Source: an uncultured Draconibacterium sp. (GTDB lineage: Bacteria; Bacteroidota; Bacteroidia; Bacteroidales; Prolixibacteraceae). Taken from it: a stretch of DNA of 64,000 nucleotides. The notes below the pieces were generated by a model, which saw nothing but the letters and a program-made list of their open reading frames with translations, had not been told where the DNA came from and ran no database searches. Positions 1 through 9,208 of this stretch are shown here, one piece after another. Every line of letters starts with the position of its first letter. The first letter of the stretch is position 1. Both the position numbers and the translations under genes were made by a program. Location of the stretch: NCBI RefSeq assembly GCF_963677575.1, contig NZ_OY782038.1, forward strand, positions 372,001 through 436,000. The letters are read 5' to 3'.

Positions 1-2
1 AC

Positions 3-1982
3 AAAATTCACAAGACACTTTTTCCAAATGAAATAGATTCTGTTTTTCCCGGTGTAAGTAATAACGGAACCGATTTTATTTACACCACATTCACAGGCGA
101 AAAAGAAGGCTTCAAACCAATAGAAATTAACTTTTCGGAGGAAAACGAAGATTTAATAAAACGATACTACAACCGCCAAATCAACTTCTATTTCAGTCGT
201 ATCAAAGAAAAGATTGTAAAAGTTGGGTTTATCAAAGAGAACCAGGTATGGATTTATTCAAAAAAGCTTTCAACTACTCAGTTTGACGTGTACCTCAAAT
301 TCTCATTAAAAGTGCAGATAAAGACGGTTAGCAACTACCCCGAATTATTGCTTTCCTTCGATGGCACTTCTAAAGTATTTAAAAAGTCGGTTGCAGAACT
401 GATTGACCAGGTATCCCCTACAAACTTTAATTGGGTGCTAAAAGGCAGAACATTAAGAAAATGGGAATGGCTGGAAGATGATGAGGAAACACCCGACTAC
501 ACCAAGTACTACCCTGTTTTAAACAAAGGGTTGGAGAAAGCCTTAAACATTCCGTTGGAAGCACCGCCAAGAGATAACCGCTATCCAAAATACTTTAAGT
601 ACATCGATACCTTTTACAAACGTTATTTGTGTGACCCCGATTTTATTAAGTTGTGTCCTCTGCACTCCGATGGCTTTTTAGATGTAAGTTCAGGAAGAGT
701 AAACGCCACAACAAAAGAAAGCAATCTATTGGTTTATGGTAAAGACAAAGATGGTCAATACCAGACAGGAATTGTGCCAAAATACGATATTAAGAATTTT
801 AAACCCTATAAAGGTACTACCTACAAAACGGTACACCTGTTCTACATTTTCCATGAAGACGATTATCAGGAAACGGTAAAAATCGACAGTAGCTTTAAAA
901 CTGGTTTTAGCTGGTTTAAAGGCTTATTGCAATATGCAAACATCTTGTTTCATACTGAAGATGGTTTTAGCATAAAGTTTACGAATAAAGAAAATCCGGT
1001 TCCCGAAATTGAACAAGTGCTTTCTGAACGTGACATAAATCCCGATATAAAATATATTGCTATTTATATAACACCCTATGGCAAATATGAGCATAACCTT
1101 GAACACAGGGAAATATACTACAAGGTAAAAGAACTGTTATTAAAGCGCAGAATCACATCACAAGCCATCGACCCCGAAAAAATGAATACACAAGGTGATG
1201 GCTGGGTTTATAGCTTGCCTAACATAGCTGTGGCAATATTGGCAAAATTAGATGGTATTCCCTGGCGATTGAATACCCCAATAAAAAATGAATTGATTGT
1301 TGGTGTTGGAGCATTTAAGCATATAGAAGAAAACATACAGTACATTGGTAGTGCATTTAGCTTCTCCAATGATGGAAAGTTTAACAGCTTCGAATATTTC
1401 ATGAAACATGAAATTGATATTCTTGCAGGTAAAATTTCAAAGGCTGTACGCGATTATGCTACCATCAACAACCAACCCGACAGGCTAATCATTCATTTCT
1501 ACAAAACAATGAATGAAGAAGAACTGGAACATATTGAGAAGGCGTTAAATGGAATGAATCTGCCGATTCCGGTGTTTATTATTACCATCAATAAAACCGA
1601 ATCGAAAGACATTGTTGCTTTTGATAAAGGTTGGAAGGGAATGATGCCTGAGAGTGGTACATTTATAAATATTGGAAGCAACAAATACTTACTATTCAAC
1701 AATACACGCTACCCGGATGGAAGTTTCAGCTCAGCCGATGGCTATCCCTTCCCCATCAAGCTGAACATCGATTGCACCGATAAAGAGCAGTTAAAAGACA
1801 TCAAGGTAATCCGTCAACTCATCGACCAGGTGTATCAGTTTAGCCGCATGTATTGGAAATCAGTAAGACAGCAGAATTTACCCGTAACAATAAAATACCC
1901 CGAAATGGTAGCCCAAATCGCTCCCCACTTCGATGGCGACGACATCCCTGAGTTCGGGAAAGATAATTTGTGGTTTTTGTAA
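3..1982 (+). CDS. Prokaryotic Argonaute (PIWI domain), C-terminal part, 5' end outside window
   Basis: The frame is open from position 3, so at least 659 residues are present and the start lies upstream. The last ~240 residues read as a MID/PIWI module. The end has the Argonaute C-terminal signature (QVYQFSRMYWKSV, then LPVTIKYPEMVA). The family uses a short guide to bind complementary nucleic acid. Where the first catalytic Asp of the DEDX tetrad is expected (GxD), the sequence reads GVG, with Gly at 1308-1310. Where the second is expected (HRDG), it reads HFYK, with Tyr at 1500-1502. A slicing-inactive, binding-only protein is therefore inferred. The length favours a long pAgo rather than a short one, but the N-terminal domains cannot be judged here. 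The livG-like gene starts 10 bp after the stop, so the two are probably co-transcribed. Confidence 0.85.
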   Translation, partial: KIHKTLFPNEIDSVFPGVSNNGTDFIYTTFTGEKEGFKPIEINFSEENEDLIKRYYNRQINFYFSRIKEKIVKVGFIKENQVWIYSKKLSTTQFDVYLKFSLKVQIKTVSNYPELLLSFDGTSKVFKKSVAELIDQVSPTNFNWVLKGRTLRKWEWLEDDEETPDYTKYYPVLNKGLEKALNIPLEAPPRDNRYPKYFKYIDTFYKRYLCDPDFIKLCPLHSDGFLDVSSGRVNATTKESNLLVYGKDKDGQYQTGIVPKYDIKNFKPYKGTTYKTVHLFYIFHEDDYQETVKIDSSFKTGFSWFKGLLQYANILFHTEDGFSIKFTNKENPVPEIEQVLSERDINPDIKYIAIYITPYGKYEHNLEHREIYYKVKELLLKRRITSQAIDPEKMNTQGDGWVYSLPNIAVAILAKLDGIPWRLNTPIKNELIVGVGAFKHIEENIQYIGSAFSFSNDGKFNSFEYFMKHEIDILAGKISKAVRDYATINNQPDRLIIHFYKTMNEEELEHIEKALNGMNLPIPVFIITINKTESKDIVAFDKGWKGMMPESGTFINIGSNKYLLFNNTRYPDGSFSSADGYPFPIKLNIDCTDKEQLKDIKVIRQLIDQVYQFSRMYWKSVRQQNLPVTIKYPEMVAQIAPHFDGDDIPEFGKDNLWFL

Positions 1983-1992
1983 TTTAGCGAGC

Positions 1993-2745
1993 ATGGATAT
2001 TCTAAAAATAGACAATATAGTTAAAGCGTTTGGTGAAAACCATGTTTTGAATGGAGTAAGTCTCTCTTTCGAGGCAGGTAAGATTTATACATTGGTAGGT
2101 GGTAATGGGGCTGGAAAATCCACGCTCTACAATCTAATTACGGGTTTCTTGAGGGCTGATGATGGAACCATAACGTTTAAATCAAAACAGATTCAGAAAG
2201 CCAGTCCGGTTAAAATTAATCATTTGGGAATAACCAGAACCTTTCAGGATTTAAGATTGATAACAGAATTGTCGGTTAGAGAAAATATATTGTTGGCTTT
2301 CAAGAATAATCCGGGAGAAAAAATATATAATGCCATTCTACCATCGAAGCTTTTTAAAAAACAATACGCTGAATTTGCCAAACGAGCCTATGATATATTG
2401 GATAAAATTCATTTGACTGAGGTTGCTGATAATCCGGCAGGTGAAATATCGTATGGGCAACAAAAGTTGCTTACAATAGGATGCTGTATTGCCAATAATG
2501 CTGAACTTTTACTATTAGATGAACCAATTGCAGGTATCGACAATGACAATTACTACAGGATATACAACTTACTGTTAGATTTAAAAAAAGAAGGCAAAAC
2601 CATAATTCAAATAGAACACAATCACGGTTTTGTAGAAGAGTTGAGCGAAGGAATTTATTTCCTATACGGTGGTAAAGTAAGCTACTTTGAAAATTATAAT
2701 GGATTCATTTCTGATGAATTAGTTAAAAAAGTATATTTGACATAA
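1993..2745 (+). CDS. livG: LIV-type ABC transporter ATP-binding protein (LivG-like)
   Basis: A 250-residue ATPase of the HAAT/branched-chain amino acid class. Visible motifs are Walker A GGNGAGKST (residues 36-44), a signature ISYGQQKLL and Walker B LLLLDEP. The ATG at 1993 is preferred over an upstream ORF start at 1933, because homology begins at MDILKIDNI and the longer form would overlap the Argonaute. The next gene begins immediately after its stop. It should energise the permeases encoded at 6982-8741. The substrate cannot be read from the ATPase. Confidence 0.9.
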   Translation: MDILKIDNIVKAFGENHVLNGVSLSFEAGKIYTLVGGNGAGKSTLYNLITGFLRADDGTITFKSKQIQKASPVKINHLGITRTFQDLRLITELSVRENILLAFKNNPGEKIYNAILPSKLFKKQYAEFAKRAYDILDKIHLTEVADNPAGEISYGQQKLLTIGCCIANNAELLLLDEPIAGIDNDNYYRIYNLLLDLKKEGKTIIQIEHNHGFVEELSEGIYFLYGGKVSYFENYNGFISDELVKKVYLT

Positions 2746-3393
2746 ATGCTAAAAATCAACAATATATCATCTGGCTATGGTAAAAAGCAAGTGCTGTTTG
2801 ATGTTTCAATGACCGTTGAAGCTGGTGAAGTCGTACTGTTGACTGGAGGCAACGGCTCGGGCAAGAGTACACTGTTAAAGTGCATTTACAATCTCTTACC
2901 ATTATGGTCGGGAAATATTGAATTTGAAAACAAGAATACCATTAAAAATAAGCCCTCAGATTTAATTCACAACGGTATTGTATACATCCCTCAGAAGGAT
3001 TTCTATTTTGAAAATCTTACGGTTTTAGAAAACCTTCAGATTTCCGGTAATATGCTCCCAAAGCAAGAGTTAAAGGAAAGAATCGATGAGGTATTTGAAT
3101 TAACCGGATTATCAAAGTTCAGAAAGCGCAAGCCCTTTGATTTAAGCGGTGGAGAAAGAAAAATATTGGCATTCGGTATGGGTTTAATCCACAAACCAAA
3201 ACTCTTATTGTTCGACGAGCCGTTTGCTGGTGTGGATGCAAAAAACACCTCTACCCTCCTACGGTTATTCAATGAGACTATTATAACCCCATCAAATGGC
3301 TTAATAATTGTTGAACACAAGGATGATGCAAAACAATTATTTACACGAAAAGTAAAAATGGAATTAGGTAAAATCAAAAATATAACGTCATGA
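2746..3393 (+). CDS. livF: LIV-type ABC transporter ATP-binding protein (LivF-like)
   Basis: The second ATPase of the importer, 215 residues, with Walker A GGNGSGKST near residue 34, signature LSGGERKIL and Walker B LLLFDEP. It starts on the base after the LivG stop and its last four bases (ATGA) overlap the start of the binding lipoprotein, implying translational coupling. It is slightly short for LivF (usually about 230-240 residues) because the C-terminal tail is trimmed. All nucleotide-binding motifs look intact, so an active heterodimeric ATPase pair is inferred. Confidence 0.9.
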   Translation: MLKINNISSGYGKKQVLFDVSMTVEAGEVVLLTGGNGSGKSTLLKCIYNLLPLWSGNIEFENKNTIKNKPSDLIHNGIVYIPQKDFYFENLTVLENLQISGNMLPKQELKERIDEVFELTGLSKFRKRKPFDLSGGERKILAFGMGLIHKPKLLLFDEPFAGVDAKNTSTLLRLFNETIITPSNGLIIVEHKDDAKQLFTRKVKMELGKIKNITS

Positions 3394-4457
3394 AAAAAAT
3401 TGTAGTTGTTCTACTTTCAACATTGTTATTTTTTAGTTGTGTAGAAAAGAAAACTGATAAAATAAAAATTGGCTTCATTGGTCCTTTAACTGGTGATGGC
3501 GCTACCTATGGTGCTTCAATGAAAAAAGGTGCAGAATTGACCTTTGATAGTGATTCTACATTTATTGTTATATACGAGGACTCCAAACTCGAACCAAAAA
3601 CTGGAGTAAATGCGGCTAACAAATTGATAAATATAGACAAGGTTGATATCATTTATGGAGCAGCTTCTTCTACTGTAAGTTTGGCTATCGCTCCAAATTG
3701 CGATAAGGCGAACAAAATACTTTTTTCTTCAATTTCAACATCTGAAGATTTAACCCAAGCCAAACTTTTTATAAGAAATGTTCCAACAAATGAACTGCAG
3801 GGGCAAACAGCTGCCATTTGGTTGATAGATAGTTTAGGTGTCGATAAAATTGCTATTTTCAATGAGAATGATGATTATGGTGTAACAATGGCTAAGTCTT
3901 TTAAAAAAAAGGTTGAGGCACTTGAAAAATCTATTGTTTTTGAAGACTCATATATAGGAGGAACTAGAGATTTTAGAATTACGTTAGCTAAAATAAAAGA
4001 ATCAAATGCACAAGCAGTTTTTATACCTGGTAATTATAAAGAATCAGAGATTATTTTAAAACAAGCCAAACAACTTGATTTGAACTTAATATTTATGGGT
4101 GGAGACGGGTCATATAGCCCCGAATTAATAAAAATTGCGGGTGAAGGTGCTGAAGGTTTTTATTGTACAATAATGGATATCGATAAAGATTCAAAGTATT
4201 ACAAAGAATTTGAAACAAAGTTTAATCAAAATTACAAAACACCCCCCGATATTTATGACGCTTATGCTTATGAAGCTTGCCAAATAATAAAAGATGCTTT
4301 TTCAACTGGCAAAACAGATACCAAAAGTATTTATGAATACATCACATCAAATGAATTTAATTCTATGACAGGCATTATTAAATTTAATGAAAATGGCGAT
4401 GTAATTAGAAAATTTAAAATGGTACGGGTAATTAACGAACAATTCGTGGCACAATAA
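3390..4457 (+). CDS. LIV-type substrate-binding lipoprotein (periplasmic binding protein, LivK-like)
   Basis: 355 residues with a lipoprotein signal whose lipobox ends at Cys17 (LLFFSC), so it should be membrane-anchored on the periplasmic side. The mature part begins IKIGFIGPLTGDGATYGASM, the opening of the type I periplasmic-binding fold (Peripla_BP_6 / ANF receptor class). That class binds branched-chain amino acids, amides, urea or similar small ligands. It overlaps LivF by 4 bp and is followed 10 bp later by the radical SAM gene. Placing the binding protein between the ATPases and a radical SAM enzyme differs from the usual SBP-permease-permease-ATPase-ATPase order. Confidence 0.9.
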   Translation: MKKIVVVLLSTLLFFSCVEKKTDKIKIGFIGPLTGDGATYGASMKKGAELTFDSDSTFIVIYEDSKLEPKTGVNAANKLINIDKVDIIYGAASSTVSLAIAPNCDKANKILFSSISTSEDLTQAKLFIRNVPTNELQGQTAAIWLIDSLGVDKIAIFNENDDYGVTMAKSFKKKVEALEKSIVFEDSYIGGTRDFRITLAKIKESNAQAVFIPGNYKESEIILKQAKQLDLNLIFMGGDGSYSPELIKIAGEGAEGFYCTIMDIDKDSKYYKEFETKFNQNYKTPPDIYDAYAYEACQIIKDAFSTGKTDTKSIYEYITSNEFNSMTGIIKFNENGDVIRKFKMVRVINEQFVAQ

Positions 4458-4467
4458 TTTATTAGGT

Positions 4468-6591
4468 ATGTTAAAAGGTATAAAACCAGTATTCTTAAAT
4501 AAATTTCCAGTTAATTACAAAAATGATATTCATGGCTGGGGTTTCACGAAAGAAACTATAAAAAGAGAAAAAGGGAAATTGCTTACAATTGATATTGATT
4601 ACGGGTCTTGTTGTAGGTTGAATTGTCCTCACTGTTTTAAAAAAAACGGTCATAAATATCATGCAAAGATGGACCGTGCTGGTTTTGAAAAAATAATTCT
4701 TCAAGCAATCCCTTTAGGTCTAAAGAGTGTTAAATTTCTGGGAGCTGGAGAACCTTTTGAAAATAATGATATATTAGAAATATTTGAGTTTTTAAATTCA
4801 AATAATATAATCCCATTGGTATTTACAAGCGGCTATGTCTTTTCTGATGAAGATTCTGCAAAAAAAATTAATGGAGTTTCGAGTTGTGAAGACCTATTAA
4901 AAAAAGTCTTAAAGTTTAATGTTAGTATAATGCTAAAATACAACGCATTTGACTCAACAATTCAAAACAACCTTGTTGGGAATCCAAAATCCATTAATTA
5001 TAGTGAACATAGGGATGAAGCTCTAAAGAAATTAATTCAGACTGGTTTTAACTCATTTGATAAAAATAGAGATTATTCAACAAAACTAGCATTAGCAATA
5101 AATCCTGTAACAAATAAAAATATTCATGAAGCCTTAGATTTATATAAATGGGCAAGACGTAGAAATATTTATGCCATAGTGACTCCAACAATGATTAGTG
5201 GTCGAGCTAAATGGGATTTATGGGAATACATTACTCCTCCCAAGGAACAATTGACAAACTTGTACAAACAAATATATTCATTCAATATAGAAGCTGGTTT
5301 GCAATCAATTGAGCAAATTTACAATGAAGGTATTTCTTCTTATGCGGGTGGTCATCCATGCAACCAAGTATCTTGTGGGTTGTATATTACTTTAAATGGT
5401 GATGTATATAACTGTCCAGGAAGAGATGATGAATCATTTAAAAATAGGTATAATGCTTTAACAAATGATATTGAAGTTGTCTGGAAGGAATCCAAAAACC
5501 TTAAAGAAAGAGCTGGTAGATATAATTGTCATTGCATAGCAAAAGATGGCAAATCCATTTCAAATGATTTGTATTATGAAGTTGAGAATTTCTTATTCTC
5601 TAAATATTCCTATAACGAGGATGGCAGATTATTTACAAGAAATTCTTTTAAGCAGTATCTCAATGAAGGTCTTTTAGAGTTTATTAAATCTTGGTATGAA
5701 ACTAATGGTGAAATTGTAGGAATATCTATTCAATTAGAAGATGAAATACAATCTGAATATTCACCAACTAGGATATGTACAGAAAATGAATTTGTACAAA
5801 ACAAAAAATTGATTAATTCCTATTGTTTAAAGATACAAGCTAATGAAGCTAATATTCCCCTATGTAATGATTTAGATTATTACTTAAAAAAACGTTTAGA
5901 CGAAACGACACGCCTTGAAGGTCAAAACAAAATTACTGGCATTGCCTGTCGATGCCATAAAGGTGTAAGCAATATTATATTTAGAAAAGAGTTTAAATTA
6001 GACTCTAGAACCGACCCTTTTATATTCTATATTTTCATTGGACATATATTAATCGCTAATAATGATGACAATATAAAATATTTAAAGGATAACAAAATAG
6101 AAAACATCATAAATGGCATTAATGGTAGAGAGTTCTTAGCTCTTAAACCGGATGTGCTGATTAAAGAGGCAGATTATAATAACTCATTCACAGACCATAA
6201 CATAACGTTTATAAAAGAAGAATTTAAGCTTAAATCTTTAATTTCAAACATAAAGGAATTTCTAGACAAAAAAATTGAACATGTTCAAAAAACAGATTCT
6301 CTATCTACTGATTTATATCGTTTGAAGTACAAACTCAGTATAGAAGAAATTATTTTTAATAACTCATTGCTAAAAAGGCAGATAGAAGAATTAATTAAAA
6401 ATGAATCTGATTTAAAGGAAAAAAAGGAAAGGCTTGACCTTTTAAAGAATATTGATTTTGTAGTAAGTAATTACCCCAAAAACAAGGAAGAAATTGACCA
6501 AGTCATTTACTGGCAGAGAGAAGGACTAAAAGGTAAAGCAACTAATGATTCATGGTACTTAAAAGGCGACAAACTTAAAATATTTATATAA
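4468..6591 (+). CDS. Radical SAM protein with SPASM-like region and long C-terminal extension
   Basis: A 707-residue protein. The radical SAM cluster motif CxxxCxxC is at Cys49, Cys53 and Cys56 (CRLNCPHC), followed by the glycine-rich strand (FLGAGEP) of the SAM-binding barrel. A second cysteine group around residues 296-320 (HPCNQVSCG...YNCPGR) and another near residue 353 (CHC) look like a SPASM/auxiliary cluster site. This arrangement is common in peptide- and protein-modifying radical SAM enzymes. Residues ~370-700 match nothing I recognise; they hold a CRC motif near residue 493 and a lysine/glutamate-rich, probably coiled-coil tail. No obvious precursor peptide is visible beside it. It lies within the transporter operon and its substrate is unknown. 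Confidence 0.8.
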   Translation: MLKGIKPVFLNKFPVNYKNDIHGWGFTKETIKREKGKLLTIDIDYGSCCRLNCPHCFKKNGHKYHAKMDRAGFEKIILQAIPLGLKSVKFLGAGEPFENNDILEIFEFLNSNNIIPLVFTSGYVFSDEDSAKKINGVSSCEDLLKKVLKFNVSIMLKYNAFDSTIQNNLVGNPKSINYSEHRDEALKKLIQTGFNSFDKNRDYSTKLALAINPVTNKNIHEALDLYKWARRRNIYAIVTPTMISGRAKWDLWEYITPPKEQLTNLYKQIYSFNIEAGLQSIEQIYNEGISSYAGGHPCNQVSCGLYITLNGDVYNCPGRDDESFKNRYNALTNDIEVVWKESKNLKERAGRYNCHCIAKDGKSISNDLYYEVENFLFSKYSYNEDGRLFTRNSFKQYLNEGLLEFIKSWYETNGEIVGISIQLEDEIQSEYSPTRICTENEFVQNKKLINSYCLKIQANEANIPLCNDLDYYLKKRLDETTRLEGQNKITGIACRCHKGVSNIIFRKEFKLDSRTDPFIFYIFIGHILIANNDDNIKYLKDNKIENIINGINGREFLALKPDVLIKEADYNNSFTDHNITFIKEEFKLKSLISNIKEFLDKKIEHVQKTDSLSTDLYRLKYKLSIEEIIFNNSLLKRQIEELIKNESDLKEKKERLDLLKNIDFVVSNYPKNKEEIDQVIYWQREGLKGKATNDSWYLKGDKLKIFI

Positions 6592-6592
6592 T

Positions 6593-6979
6593 ATGAATTC
6601 TCAATCAATCTGGAGTGTTTATTGCAAACTCGGTAGTAGTTTCTTTTCAACATTTGCAGCTGTATCAATTGCGATAGCAGTAAATATATTGACAATTTTG
6701 TGTTTCGATAATGAAGACGTTAGTATTTTATGGATTTTACTAGTAATTTCCTGGTTTATAATCACATATCTTGGGTTCAAAATTTCTTCTCAGTTGAAAA
6801 TCGCTGAGGCTAATTTTTACAAACTTAATGATGAACATACAAACGTTTCTACCTGGGTATTCAATAGCACTCATGAGAAAATAGATAAACTACGCGTTAA
6901 TTCCTTTCTGGCATTAATAGTATTGAATTTCATTTCAATGATAGGATTTTGGCTCTTTCAGAAATACTTCATAGGTTAA
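6593..6979 (+). CDS. Small membrane protein of unknown function
   Basis: 128 residues starting 1 bp after the radical SAM stop. Two hydrophobic helices fill residues ~15-60. A short soluble stretch follows (residues ~65-100, with lysine and glutamate), then a third helix near the C-terminus. I recognise no family. The operon position, between the radical SAM gene and the LivH permease with only 2 bp to the next start, suggests it works with the transporter or tethers the radical SAM protein to the membrane. That is inference only. Confidence 0.65.
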   Translation: MNSQSIWSVYCKLGSSFFSTFAAVSIAIAVNILTILCFDNEDVSILWILLVISWFIITYLGFKISSQLKIAEANFYKLNDEHTNVSTWVFNSTHEKIDKLRVNSFLALIVLNFISMIGFWLFQKYFIG

Positions 6980-6981
6980 AC

Positions 6982-7854
6982 ATGTCTCTTATACAGCTAG
7001 TTATAAACATACTAAGTCAAGCAGGTTTATTTGCTGTGATTGGCACAGCATTTTACCTTATTTATTCTACAAGTAGAATATTTCATATTTCTTTAGGCGG
7101 TTCATTAACGCTTTCTGCCTACATTTCATATAGCTTATATGTGCTAAATATCAACATATACATATGCGTATTAGTGGCGGTTTTAACCGTAGTTGTTCTT
7201 GAATTAAGCATTTGTAAGTTTATTTACTTAAAATTGAAAAAAAAACAGAGTGCTTCCTACATTTTCCTTTTTGTATCACTCGGCATTTACATTATCTTCC
7301 AAAATATTATTTCAATTATTTGGGGTGATGGTTCTTATTCTTTCAATATTTTTAATAAACAAACAATTAACTTTTGGGGCATTACTTACATTAAATCCCA
7401 GCTTTTTTTAACTGTGGCTTCTTTATTTTTATCGTTAACTATGTTTTTTCTTTTAAGCAAATCAAAATTCGGTAGAAAACTCAAAGCTGTTAGTTCAAAC
7501 TTAGAATTAAGCACTAGTTTTGGAATAAATATTCATTCGATTTTTATTTTTAGCTTTTTAATCTCTGCCATTTTAATTTCTACAATAGGAGTTTTGATTG
7601 CTTTAGATACTGATTTTGTTCCTACAATTGGATTTAATTTAGTAATCTATGGCATCGTTATATTAATTATTGGTGGATTAGAGTATAAAAGTATTCTCAT
7701 TGGTGCGCTTTTGTTATCGTCAATCCAAAATATTACAGTCTACTATTTTGGGAATCTTTGGCAAGATGCAATAATCTATACACTACTAATAGTACTATTA
7801 GTATTAAAACCACATGGTTTAAGCAGTATCCAAATAAAAAAAGTAAATATTTAA
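6982..7854 (+). CDS. livH: LIV-type ABC transporter permease (LivH-like)
   Basis: 290 residues and highly hydrophobic, with the early LivH-type segment (GTAFYLIYSTSRIFHISLGG) and the late conserved FVPTIGFNLVIYGIVILIIGG region. ATG at 6982 is chosen because the longer TTG start at 6949 would overlap the preceding gene and adds a non-hydrophobic prefix. The stop codon shares a base with the next start (TAATG), so the two permeases are translationally coupled. It forms the membrane channel with LivM and is driven by the two ATPases at 1993-3393. Confidence 0.87.
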   Translation: MSLIQLVINILSQAGLFAVIGTAFYLIYSTSRIFHISLGGSLTLSAYISYSLYVLNINIYICVLVAVLTVVVLELSICKFIYLKLKKKQSASYIFLFVSLGIYIIFQNIISIIWGDGSYSFNIFNKQTINFWGITYIKSQLFLTVASLFLSLTMFFLLSKSKFGRKLKAVSSNLELSTSFGINIHSIFIFSFLISAILISTIGVLIALDTDFVPTIGFNLVIYGIVILIIGGLEYKSILIGALLLSSIQNITVYYFGNLWQDAIIYTLLIVLLVLKPHGLSSIQIKKVNI

Positions 7855-8741
7855 TGGAATTTACTTTACACATAGCAATTCTTGTTTTTTTGTATATAAT
7901 CTTATCACAGAGTTTGATGTTATCGGCTGGTTATTCAAAGTTAATTTCATTAGCTCATGCTGGATTTTATGGTATTGGTGCCTACACTTCCGCACTACTA
8001 AGTATAAATTTTGGGTTGGGGTTTTTATTAACTCTTCCGATTTCTATGTTAGTTAGTGGAGCTATTGGTATTTTGGTTTCAACGATTGCTTTAAGGACAG
8101 TTGATGATTATTTTATTATTATCACACTAGGAATACAAGTAGTCGCTTACTCAATAATGAATAACTGGATGGAGTTAACCAATGGTCCGCTTGGCATTCC
8201 GGGAATCCCGTCTATTTCAATTTTAGGTGTTGAAATTAAAAGTAAAATAGCCTTCTTATTCTTATCCTTAATTCTAACCGGAATTGTTTTTACATTAATC
8301 AGAAACATTACTAAATCACCCTTTGGTAGAGTTTTGTTAGGATTAAGCGAGGATGAAATATTTACTAAAAGTCTTGGAAAGAATGCTTATTCAGCAAAAG
8401 TTATCAGCTTTGCTTTAGGCGGTATGTTTGCTACAATCCCAGGTGTTCTGTACGCTCATTACATTAGCTATATAGACCCTACTAGTTTTACCGTTGATGA
8501 ATCTATTTTTATTTTATCAATAGTCATTATTGGTGGAATGCGTAACTTATGGGGAGCAGCTATTGCAGCAGCAGTATTAATTATATTACCGGAAGCATTA
8601 AGGTTTATTGGCATGCCAAGCAATATTGCTGCAAATGTCCGTCAAATCATCTATGGTTTAGCCCTGGTATTTATGATGTTTAAATACAGTAAAGGATTTA
8701 TTTCTAAACCTTATTCGGGTCAGGAAAACAGAAAATTCTAA
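7854..8741 (+). CDS. livM: LIV-type ABC transporter permease (LivM-like)
   Basis: 295 residues, multi-spanning, with LivM landmarks AGYSKLISLAHAGFYGIGAY near the N-terminus and GPLGIPGIP mid-protein. The cytoplasmic-loop region SPFGRVLLGLSEDE and the C-terminal ILSIVIIGGMRNLWG also fit. The start at 7854 overlaps the LivH stop by 1 bp; the upstream ORF start at 7758 lies inside livH and is rejected. It completes the importer and is the last gene of the operon that begins with the Argonaute. Only 51 bp separate it from the convergent chaperone gene, and I see no clear terminator hairpin there. Confidence 0.88.
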   Translation: MEFTLHIAILVFLYIILSQSLMLSAGYSKLISLAHAGFYGIGAYTSALLSINFGLGFLLTLPISMLVSGAIGILVSTIALRTVDDYFIIITLGIQVVAYSIMNNWMELTNGPLGIPGIPSISILGVEIKSKIAFLFLSLILTGIVFTLIRNITKSPFGRVLLGLSEDEIFTKSLGKNAYSAKVISFALGGMFATIPGVLYAHYISYIDPTSFTVDESIFILSIVIIGGMRNLWGAAIAAAVLIILPEALRFIGMPSNIAANVRQIIYGLALVFMMFKYSKGFISKPYSGQENRKF

Positions 8742-8792
8742 TCCCACACAAACAAATCTTTCAAAATAAATGTATGTAAAGCAATCTTTGGG

Positions 8793-9206
8793 TTAAGCCT
8801 CAACTTCTGTAGTATTCTTTCTTAAATCTTCTCCAAGTCTGGTCATATTCAGGGTAGGAAGATTAATCGGTTCAAATCCTGACAGATTTGTAAGAGTAGA
8901 AATATAAGCTCGAATATAAGGGAATAATAGTGCTGGTGCATTTACGTAAAAGAATTTGCTCAAATTTTCTAAGCCTTCTTTATTTTCAAATACATAGTTT
9001 GCAACAGCATCTATCTCAATTTTAAAAGTCTTGTTTTCATCTTCAATCTTAACACCTAAATGTAATTGAAAGTTAGAATCAGTCTTGTTAATATATCCTT
9101 TGGGAGCAAATCCAAGATTAATTTTTTTAGATGCTTCCTTATCGTTTCGCTCAATCAATGAACGTACAATACTAAATCCTTTAAATTGAAATTTTGAATC
9201 TTCCAT
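8793..9206 (-). CDS. SecB-like chaperone (TAC-type)
   Basis: 137 residues with SecB fold hallmarks. A central beta-rich part (KINLGFAPKG, FQLHLGVKIED) is followed by the helix region FYVNAPALLFPYIRAYISTL and SGFEPINLPTLNM, which matches the SecB FPYaR...GGFPPL..P...f pattern. SecB chaperones bind unfolded exported proteins. Diverged SecB-like proteins also act as dedicated chaperones of aggregation-prone antitoxins in TAC modules. It is the third gene of a tight three-gene operon, 2 bp after the preceding stop. That context favours a dedicated TAC chaperone over general protein export. Confidence 0.75.
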   Translation of the reverse strand: MEDSKFQFKGFSIVRSLIERNDKEASKKINLGFAPKGYINKTDSNFQLHLGVKIEDENKTFKIEIDAVANYVFENKEGLENLSKFFYVNAPALLFPYIRAYISTLTNLSGFEPINLPTLNMTRLGEDLRKNTTEVEA

Positions 9207-9208
9207 AA

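Noticed and set aside
8742..8792. Terminator between livM and the convergent SecB-like gene
   Set aside because: No stem of convincing length was found in the 51-bp gap; the two transcripts may overlap.
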